A DNA stretch of 22,636 nt from JBEKIK01 sp050013075 (GTDB lineage: Bacteria > Planctomycetota > Planctomycetia > Pirellulales > Thermoguttaceae), in NCBI GenBank assembly GCA_050013075.1, contig JBEKFZ010000068.1, positions 1-22,636 on the forward strand, written 5' to 3'. The translations under genes and the position numbers were made by a program. How positions within the stretch are numbered: position 1 is the stretch's first letter; each line of letters opens with the position of its first letter. This document shows, piece by piece, positions 16,998 to 22,636 of this stretch. The notes beneath the pieces were generated by a model. It was not told where the DNA came from. It was given only the letters and a program-made list of their open reading frames with translations, and made no database searches.

Positions 16998-17354
16998 AAA
17001 CGTTCAACCATCACTCCTAATTTATCTATTTTAAATAATTGTTACATATTCCGCTCACTTTGCCATTGACCAAAATACCAGGGGATCTATAAAATCCGCC
17101 CTCGTTTGTACATAATACCTCGGCAAAGTTCACTCAAAACCTATCTTCTCAACAGGATATTTTGCCTAATTCGCAAACTTTACAAAAAACGAATAATCAA
17201 TTGGATGCTGTAATTCGATTCTATATATGATGTATCCGACTTATCGCATTTCAAGATCTTCCTCAAGGATGAGGACGCCCGGTACGGGCGGATGACATGG
17301 AGGTCGCGGGCCGAATGGATTTCTTCTCGCCCTTTTGTAAAGGACACTAATTTT
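16998..17354. other. Divergent intergenic region between the TPR and lipoprotein genes
   Basis: No gene is apparent. On the plus strand, TTGGAT (17201-17206), 17 bases, then TATATG (17224-17229) is a candidate promoter for the lipoprotein. The leader contains a small perfect hairpin CGCCCG-GTA-CGGGCG (17276-17290). A GTG/ATG-type extension of the lipoprotein to 17292 is open, but the true start is better placed at 17355, at the head of the signal peptide. Confidence 0.4.
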
Positions 17355-18752
17355 ATGCGTATTTCCAGTTTACAATGCGCTTTGGTCCTCTTATTGACGA
17401 TCAGCACTTCAGGCTGCTACAGCGGCGGCAAATGGTCGATGCCCAACCTGGCGTTTTGGAAGAGCAGCCCATTTAGTTCTTCTAATCCCTCAACTTCGAC
17501 CGCCAGCACATATCCGCCCGCGGCCGGCAGCCCGGTAAAACCTTCCGCGCTGGCGGCCAATAATTCCTCCGGCGCTTTGACCACTGCGCCTGCCTATCAA
17601 AGCACTGTAACGCCCGCAACGCCCGGCGCCATATCGCAATATCCTTATCCTTCGACCACGACATCCCCTGGCACCGCGGCCGCCTCGCCGGCATATACCG
17701 CCAGCGCGACGAATTCTGTCTCTGCCAACACTTACATGGCCCCGCAGCAAGGTCCTTATGGATCAACCGGCACAACTCCCACGAGCCCGAGCAATTCTAT
17801 AAACAGTTATCCAGCCACGGCTTCGTATAATAGTTACCCCAATAATAGTTATTCCAATCCGGTTCGCCCTCCGATTTCATCGAGTACGAATCTGCCTGCT
17901 CCGGCCAGTGACCGTTACAGTTCCGCAAGCAGCGATCGATATGGCAGCATTCCGGACCGGAATACCAGTGCCGATCGGTATGGTTCAAGCAGCGATCGTT
18001 ACGCCAATAACCCTGATCGGTATGCTCCGGCCGGCAGCGCTTCGACTTTGCCCGCCGCCGGAACTAGCTACGGCGCCGGCGCGGATCGATACGCCCCGGC
18101 CAACACTGCGCAAAACGGCGGCGCTTCCACGCTGCCTGCAACCGCAACAAGTTACGGAACCGGCGCAGATCGATACGCCCCGGCCAACACTGCGCAAAAC
18201 GGCAGCGCTTCGACCCTGCCCGCCGCCGGAACGAGCTACGGCAACAACGTTCAGGGCATTGCGCCTCCCACAAGTTACAACCGCACAACCGCCCCTGCCT
18301 CGACACAGGCATCCATGAACGACAATCGCTACGGCGATACCCGCTCCGTCGATAGCTCGCCATATACTCCTAACGCTTCCAACGCCACGACGGCATACGG
18401 CAGCACTCCGGCCGACCGTTACGCCCCTGCTAGCGATCCGACCGCTGCCGGCCGTTATACTTCTCCCAGCACTTCGCCGGACGGTTCCAATCCGTCAAGC
18501 AGCGGCGGATATGGCGGCAATCCCGGTTACTCGCCTGGCAATTCCGGCGCCGCGCCCTCAGGCGCAGCCAGCCCTTATACTCCACCCAGCACGTCGGCGC
18601 CCGCGGGAAGCTCGAACGATGCCGGCGCCTATCGTCCGGGAAGCGTGACCACGTACACTCCGCGCAAATCCGGCGCATCGTCCGATGCAACGGCTTCCAG
18701 CCCGGATACCTACTCCCCTTCCGGCGTCACTCCGGCCAGCTACGAGAGATAA
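17355..18752 (+). CDS. Low-complexity putative lipoprotein with tandem repeats
   Basis: 465 residues from ATG 17355, with AAGGA twelve bases upstream. Residues 1-20 are a hydrophobic signal peptide ending 'STSGC', with the probable lipidated Cys21. The -3 residue is Thr instead of the usual Leu, so lipidation is likely but not certain. A short 'GGKWSMPNLAFWKSSPF' segment follows; I recall a similar motif in planctomycete lipoproteins of unknown function. The rest is disordered-looking and made of Ser, Pro, Ala, Thr, Gly, Asn and Tyr, with recurring 'DRYxxA' and 'ASTLPAAGTSYG' motifs. An 84-bp unit is tandemly repeated at 18033-18242. There are no catalytic motifs and no cysteine beyond the signal region. 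A cell-wall or envelope-spanning structural role is conceivable, but nothing in the sequence proves it. Confidence 0.8.
   Translation: MRISSLQCALVLLLTISTSGCYSGGKWSMPNLAFWKSSPFSSSNPSTSTASTYPPAAGSPVKPSALAANNSSGALTTAPAYQSTVTPATPGAISQYPYPSTTTSPGTAAASPAYTASATNSVSANTYMAPQQGPYGSTGTTPTSPSNSINSYPATASYNSYPNNSYSNPVRPPISSSTNLPAPASDRYSSASSDRYGSIPDRNTSADRYGSSSDRYANNPDRYAPAGSASTLPAAGTSYGAGADRYAPANTAQNGGASTLPATATSYGTGADRYAPANTAQNGSASTLPAAGTSYGNNVQGIAPPTSYNRTTAPASTQASMNDNRYGDTRSVDSSPYTPNASNATTAYGSTPADRYAPASDPTAAGRYTSPSTSPDGSNPSSSGGYGGNPGYSPGNSGAAPSGAASPYTPPSTSAPAGSSNDAGAYRPGSVTTYTPRKSGASSDATASSPDTYSPSGVTPASYER
18033..18242 (+). repeat. 84-bp tandem repeat (2.5 copies) in the lipoprotein gene
   Basis: Units begin at 18033, 18117 and 18201, with the third partial. 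Each encodes the 28-residue unit G(S/G)ASTLPA(A/T)(G/A)TSYG followed by (A/T)GADRYAPANTAQN. The copies differ by a few substitutions and keep the reading frame, so copy number could change between strains without breaking the protein. Confidence 0.9.
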
Positions 18753-19093
18753 TTTCTGCCACAATTGAAAATGTATGATGCCGACTTGATTATCAATAGG
18801 CTTCGCTAGCAGGCAGTATGCTGTAGGCTATAATCTGATGGCTGTCGGCCGAAAGCACGGCAGATTCTTCGCCTCCATCGGAATGACTATCTCTATTCAT
18901 CCGGCTGGTTGTAGTATGATAGGGTATGTGATACGATTTCTTTTTTAAAAGTTGGTGAGAGATATTATTTATATTTGCTTGCATAATGACCTGGCAAGTA
19001 AACCGTTTGCCCCATTTTCCGGCCGTCCGTTGGACGGCCTCGGTTCATTTGCCGTGAAAACGTAAATAATACCCCCGACATGGGAGATTGCCG
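18753..19093. other. Intergenic region with a perfect short hairpin
   Basis: No gene is supported on either strand. The only clear structure is GGCCGTCC-GTT-GGACGGCC (19021-19039), a perfect 8-bp stem with a 3-base loop, about 55 bases before the permease start. No T-tract follows, so it is more likely a leader hairpin or dispersed repeat than an intrinsic terminator. No obvious promoter was found. Confidence 0.45.
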
Positions 19094-20902
19094 TTGTTGG
19101 TTGGGCCGGTTTTTCAACGCGAGATCACAATTGCCCCCAGGCGGGCGCGGATTTACATCGTCCGGACCGCCTACGTTGCCGCGCTGTTGTTGCTCGTCTT
19201 CACGGCATGGCTGGTGCTTTACGGGACTCAAAAAGTCCAGGACATAGGCGATCTGGCCCGGTTTGGGGCGATTTTGTTTCAGATTCTCGCCCCTTTGCAG
19301 TTAGTCTGGGCCGCTTTCTTTTCAGCCATGCTGGCCGCCGCGGCAGTGGCGCATGAAAAGGACCGTCACACGCTGATTTTGCTGCTGCTGACGAATCTTT
19401 CCAACAGCGAACTGGTTTTGGGAAAACTCATGGCCAGCATCCTTAACGTGCTGGTGATGCTGGCGGCGGCGGTTCCCCTGTTCATGGCGGCGGCTTTATT
19501 GGGCGGGATTTCCTTTAACCAAATTGCCTGCTCGCTGGCCATCACCCTTTCCAGCGTATTGGCTTGTGGAAGTCTGGGTTCGCTTTTGGCACTGTGGCGG
19601 GAAAAAACCTTCCAGGCCCTGGCCCTGACCGTGTTGGTTCTGGTGCTTTGGGTGGCCGGTTGGGAAATCGTGGCCGCCGGCGCGTGCGGAGATAGTATTG
19701 CAGGCATCCCCTGCCGGGTTTTGGCCGCCGGAATGAGCCCGTGGCGGGCAATCCTCGAATCTACTCAACCTTACATCCGCTCGCAGCCCGCGCTGGGCGC
19801 ATTGGACAACTCGATCAATTTGTATCTGCTTTCCTCAGTGACCATTGCCGTTTTGCTCAACGCCATTGCAATCGCCATGGTCCGCGTCTGGAATCCGTCG
19901 CGCGAAACGGCGCCGGCCGCGCCCGAGGAAGATGTTTTGCGGCGAAAAAGCATCTTCGACGTCGATAATGAACCGGATCAGATCAACGGCAAGGGCAAAA
20001 TTCCCGCGGCAAGCCTTTCCACGCCCGCCCGTACCCGCGCGGTGTGGGATAACCCTATAATCTGGCGTGAAATCCGCACCTGGGCTTACGGAGGCAAGAT
20101 TTTAGTAATCCGCCTGGCTTACCTGTTGCTGTTCGCCTTGGCCGCCGGAAGCCTGTATTGGATGGCCCGACAAGGACAACTTACCGCCGCGCCACATGCG
20201 GCCGTTGTCCTGGGCCCGCTGTTTCTCTTGAGCCTGATACTGGTCAACGCCCAAGCCGTCACTTCGATTACCAGCGAGCGCGACGTGCGTGCGCTCGATC
20301 TGCTTCTGGTCACCGACTTAACGCCCAAGGAAATCGTTTTCGGCAAGCTGGGCGGCGTTTTTTATAACACCAAGGAAATGATCCTTTTGCCGCTGTTGCT
20401 GTGCGTGTATCTGCGGATGAACAACGCCCTAAGCCTGGAAAACACGATCTTTTTGATCCTCGGCCTGGCCGTTCTTTATATTTTCACGGCGGTTTTAGGC
20501 ATCCACGCCGGAATAACCTACGCCAACTCGGGCAGCGCAGTTGCCGTAAGCTTGGGCACCGTATTTTTCCTTTCCGTGGGCGTGGCCGCCTGCATGAGAA
20601 TCATGTTGGCCTTCAGCGGATCGTTCCATGCCCAATTCGTGCCCTTTTTCGCGTATATGGTCCTGGGCGGAGTCGGATTGTACGTGGTGCTGGGCGTGAG
20701 GAATCCGTCCACGGCCATCGGCGTGGCATCCTTCCTTTGCCCCTTTGCCACGTTTTACGCCATCACCAGCTACCTGCTAGGGGCCATGCTGGCCGTGTTC
20801 CTGGCAATGGTCGCCGCCTACGGATTCACCACCGCCGCAATGCTAGTGCCGGCAATCTACGAATTCGACGTCGCCACAGGACGAACCACAATAGATGAAT
20901 AG
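19094..20902 (+). CDS. Two-half ABC-2-type transporter permease
   Basis: About 602 residues with roughly twelve hydrophobic helices in two similar halves. Each half opens with a cytoplasmic motif: 'GPVFQREITIAPRRARIYIVRTAYVA' at the start and 'WDNPIIWREIRTWAYGGKILVIRLAYLL' near residue 315. Both halves also carry an 'AHEKDRHTLILLLLTNLSNSELVLGKL' or 'TSERDVRALDLLLVTDLTPKEIVFGKL' segment, the ABC-2 coupling-helix region. This is the planctomycete ABC-2 permease fusion type, which normally works with a separate ATPase, and no ATPase gene lies next to it here. The start must be a TTG: I prefer 19094 (or 19097), because GGGAG at 19082-19086 is seven bases upstream, whereas the TTG at 19088 is too close. 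The substrate is unknown. Confidence 0.85.
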   Translation: MLVGPVFQREITIAPRRARIYIVRTAYVAALLLLVFTAWLVLYGTQKVQDIGDLARFGAILFQILAPLQLVWAAFFSAMLAAAAVAHEKDRHTLILLLLTNLSNSELVLGKLMASILNVLVMLAAAVPLFMAAALLGGISFNQIACSLAITLSSVLACGSLGSLLALWREKTFQALALTVLVLVLWVAGWEIVAAGACGDSIAGIPCRVLAAGMSPWRAILESTQPYIRSQPALGALDNSINLYLLSSVTIAVLLNAIAIAMVRVWNPSRETAPAAPEEDVLRRKSIFDVDNEPDQINGKGKIPAASLSTPARTRAVWDNPIIWREIRTWAYGGKILVIRLAYLLLFALAAGSLYWMARQGQLTAAPHAAVVLGPLFLLSLILVNAQAVTSITSERDVRALDLLLVTDLTPKEIVFGKLGGVFYNTKEMILLPLLLCVYLRMNNALSLENTIFLILGLAVLYIFTAVLGIHAGITYANSGSAVAVSLGTVFFLSVGVAACMRIMLAFSGSFHAQFVPFFAYMVLGGVGLYVVLGVRNPSTAIGVASFLCPFATFYAITSYLLGAMLAVFLAMVAAYGFTTAAMLVPAIYEFDVATGRTTIDE

Positions 20903-21409
20903 GGTTCAGGGATCAGTGGTCAGTGTATGACTCGTTTATCCGCGACCGGGCACCAATCGCAAGTTGGTTGGGGAGCGCTTGTTTAGCCGCGACCCAACGG
21001 GGAGCGCTCAGGGTTCAGCACTAACCACTAACCACTGACCACTTTTTTTATACCCCGTACTTTGCACACCGAAATTCTTCCTACATCCTTTCTCACTGAT
21101 ATTAGCGCCGATCAGCGAAGATTAGCGTTCCCTCAATCCCTAATCAAACGAATACCCCGCACCGTCGCATTTTCATACTCACTCACTCCGTACTTTTCTC
21201 ACGGTACCCCGTACTCTGCACTTTCATACTCTTTCCCTATATATCATCTACCCCATGGCTTGCTCTTAGGCTAGGATCGGATACACTGTTTAATGCTGAA
21301 TCAAGTATATCAACAATGCCAGGAAAGCCGTTTTTAGGCCCCATGCCATCCCAATGATATTAATATATAATGATATAAGAGTATCTAATCAAGGATGGAG
21401 GATGTTCGC
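20903..21409. other. Gene-free stretch of short dispersed repeats
   Basis: About 500 bases with no supportable gene. It contains GGGTTCAG at 20902-20909 and 21011-21018; AGTGGTCAGTG (20915-20925) with its reverse complement at 21033-21043, which is followed by seven Ts; and two copies of a CCGCGACC...GGGGAGCGCT unit (about 20940-20979 and 20988-21008). Further right are reiterated CCCCGTACT and CATACTC words (about 21053-21230). These degenerate low-copy units resemble the intergenic filler of planctomycete genomes. The T-run near 21043 could terminate the permease transcript. Confidence 0.6.
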
Positions 21410-21877
21410 ATGAGTGGTTCTGTAGCGAAAAGAAAAAGATTGCTTCGAGTTACTGCTGGCAATCTTAGACAACATCATTTATACATTAATGGGCATTACG
21501 ATTTTTTCCCAAAAGATTGTATCGGAGCGTCTCGAAAGTCCAAAAATCTAAAATCCAAGGAAATTGAAATATATCTAGAAGGCTTGGATGAAATCATTAG
21601 AACCGACATAGCCAGCAATGCCAAAACCGGGAAACCACGAGGATTTTTCCGCGGAAGATCATGGGTAGGCCGCTTTTATAAACATCATAAAATTAAAGTC
21701 GGCGATGTTCTTGCAATGGAAAAACTTGATAATAATCGCTACCGTCTATACCCATTTGATTCTAAAGAAGATAGAAAGTCGGATTGGCATGTCGTTATTG
21801 AAAAACCATTAAAGGGAAATGGACCAACGGTAATTGATCTTTTTGCCGGTTGCGGGGGAATGCTTCTTTCTATTTAA
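21410..21877 (+). pseudogene. Truncated B3-like domain fused to C5 DNA methyltransferase
   Basis: The ATG at 21410 has a textbook GGAGG eight bases upstream; the ATG at 21395 lies within that box region and is rejected. Residues about 10-115 look like a B3/EcoRII-N-like DNA-recognition domain ('LRVTAGNLRQHHLYI', 'GFFRGRSWVGRFYKHHKIKVGDVLAMEKL', 'YRLYPF'), as found in front of some restriction enzymes and methyltransferases. Residues about 140-151 are 'TVIDLFAGCGGM', motif I (AdoMet binding) of cytosine-5 DNA methyltransferases. The protein then ends after only 'LLSI'. The whole catalytic core (PC loop, ENV, QxRxR, target recognition domain) is missing, and an inverted-repeat-flanked cassette begins at the stop. 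It is therefore a 5' fragment that cannot methylate DNA; the B3-like part could still bind DNA if made. Confidence 0.82.
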
Positions 21878-22352
21878 ATTTCGTGTTTTCGTTCTTTCGA
21901 CGTTTCGTGATTAAAATGAAGTAGATTCACCAATGGGACACGACTTCGAAGCGTTATCGGGCAAGATTATCGAGGTGGCCATTAGCGTCCATAAAGAACT
22001 AGGACCGGGTTTCTTAGAATCGATCTACGAGAGCGCAATGAAGGTCGCGCTAAGACATCGCGGTATCGTTTACGACGCACAAAAGGAAGTTACCGTCGTA
22101 TTTGAGGGTGAAGAGGTCGGTGTCCATCGACTTGATCTGTTAGTTGAGGATCAAATTGTCGTGGAACTAAAAGCCATAAAGGCTTTGGAGGACATCCATT
22201 TCGCACAAGTGAAATCATACCTCAAGGCAACCGGCCTTCACGTCGGGCTATTGATGAACTTTTACTCGCCAACCTTGGTGGTCAAGCGAATCGTATTGTA
22301 AAGCGTAGGACAAGAAAATCACGAAAACACGAAAGAGCGAAAGCACGAAAAT
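21878..22352. mobile_element. Putative inverted-repeat-flanked GxxExxY cassette
   Basis: A 475-bp segment bounded by imperfect inverted repeats of about 35 bases: left arm 21878-21912, right arm 22317-22352. Aligning the left arm to the reverse complement of the right gives one gap and about five mismatches. Both arms are built from reiterated TTTCGTG/TTTTCGT words. The only gene inside is the GxxExxY protein. The segment lies exactly between the broken ends of two R-M genes. There is no transposase, so it would be a MITE-like or passively moved unit. Mobility is inferred from structure only. Confidence 0.5.
21933..22301 (+). CDS. GxxExxY family protein (PD-(D/E)XK-like)
   Basis: A complete 122-residue protein of the GxxExxY family (PF13366-type). 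The naming motif is 'GFLESIYESAM', preceded by 'ALSGKIIEVAISVHKELGPG'. The segment 'HRLDLLVEDQIVVELKA', with Asp and ExK, matches a PD-(D/E)XK nuclease-like core, and the end 'GLLMNFYSPTLVVKRIVL' is typical. Length is normal for the family. No biochemical function is established for the family; a nuclease or nucleic-acid role is inferred from the fold. No clear Shine-Dalgarno precedes the ATG (upstream is ATTCACCA), and no partner gene is in the same unit. It is flanked by inverted repeats and is the only intact gene in a degraded R-M locus. Confidence 0.9.
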   Translation: MGHDFEALSGKIIEVAISVHKELGPGFLESIYESAMKVALRHRGIVYDAQKEVTVVFEGEEVGVHRLDLLVEDQIVVELKAIKALEDIHFAQVKSYLKATGLHVGLLMNFYSPTLVVKRIVL

Positions 22353-22400
22353 GAATAATAAAAAGTAATATTCTCTAATAACAAGAATGTATTATGTAAA

Positions 22401-22529
22401 ATGTCTTATAAACACAAAACGCTGAAACCAAAAAGATATGGCGAGTCATGGACACGGGACGAGTTAATCCTGGCTTTCGAACTATATTGCAGAATACCAT
22501 TCAAAAAAACGGGTGTTCGGCAGAATTAG
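22401..22529 (+). pseudogene. 5' fragment of a probable HNH restriction endonuclease
   Basis: 42 codons from ATG 22401, ending in TAG. The sequence 'WTRDELILAFELYCRIPFKK' is the characteristic N-terminus of a family of HNH-type restriction endonucleases that usually continue through a 'NPEIIxLAxLIGRTPSxVxMKL' segment to a C-terminal HNH domain. Here it departs from the family at 'TGVRQN' and stops. A one-base shift in the A-run at 22504-22510 would read 'GCSAELVGKSL' before another stop, which faintly recalls the LIGRTP segment. It is therefore probably a deleted or frameshifted remnant, and the cognate partner of the truncated methyltransferase. No HNH domain follows within the window. Confidence 0.65.
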
Positions 22530-22636
22530 TGGGTAAAAGTTTGTAGCATGGATAGTTTTACATTGGATTCGGGGATGGATTTTTTTAGGAATAAGAGGGC
22601 AAATGAATAAATGAGAAAGACGGTCCTGGCGGAGAA

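Noticed and set aside
18793..18984. 63-codon minus-strand frame between the lipoprotein and permease
   Set aside because: Ser/His-rich translation without a motif or Shine-Dalgarno; treated as intergenic.
21062..21274. 70-codon plus-strand frame in the repeat region
   Set aside because: It runs through reiterated CCCCGTACT and CATACTC words; low-complexity chance frame.
22611..22636. Possible gene start at the right edge (ATG at 22611, after a 20-residue frame from 22548)
   Set aside because: Only eight codons are visible and the ribosome binding site is poor; it cannot be supported from this window.

Overview
The window looks like a chromosome segment of a planctomycete, probably Pirellulales-like; no rRNA or marker gene is present to fix the lineage. 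Four things point there: a DUF1559 pseudopilin, two secreted proteins with VPEP/PEP-CTERM tails, a giant secreted protein with the planctomycete 'LExRxxLSA' N-terminal export motif and planctomycete EF-hand modules, and a two-half ABC-2 permease of the 'GPVFQRE' type. Palindromic and short dispersed repeats, which I recall as common in these genomes, fill several gaps and even enter coding sequence.

Layout. 1-308: no convincing gene. 309-392: tRNA-Ser(GGA). 452-3012 (minus): an operon with its own good sigma70-like promoter, encoding an NHL-type beta-propeller PEP-CTERM protein and then a DUF1559 pseudopilin-like protein, joined by a GTGA stop/start overlap. 3126-3995 (minus): SPL-family radical SAM protein. 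4394-14922 (plus): a giant secreted protein of about 3060 residues with two different PL11 rhamnogalacturonan lyase modules, each followed by almost the same accessory modules, then an 11-bp gap and a second PEP-CTERM protein. A perfect 24-bp inverted repeat ends this unit. 15126-16997 (minus): membrane GT-C-like/TPR protein carrying an apparent in-frame palindromic repeat insertion. 17355-18752 (plus): low-complexity lipoprotein with 84-bp tandem repeats. 19094-20902 (plus): two-half ABC-2 permease with no ATPase gene beside it. 20903-21409: repeats, no gene. 21410-22529: a broken restriction-modification locus. It holds a B3-like domain fused to a C5 DNA methyltransferase that stops just after motif I, then a GxxExxY gene flanked by about 35-bp imperfect inverted repeats, then the first 42 codons of a likely HNH restriction endonuclease.

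How it fits together. The centre of the window reads as a pectin (rhamnogalacturonan I) degradation and cell-surface locus: a two-headed lyase co-transcribed with a sorted surface protein. The right end is a mobile or degrading zone. The most interesting signals are the contrast between diverged catalytic domains and near-identical accessory DNA in the giant gene, the palindrome-derived peptide in the membrane protein, and the repeat-flanked GxxExxY cassette sitting between two decapitated R-M genes. Function calls rest on recognising protein families by eye; no database search was run.
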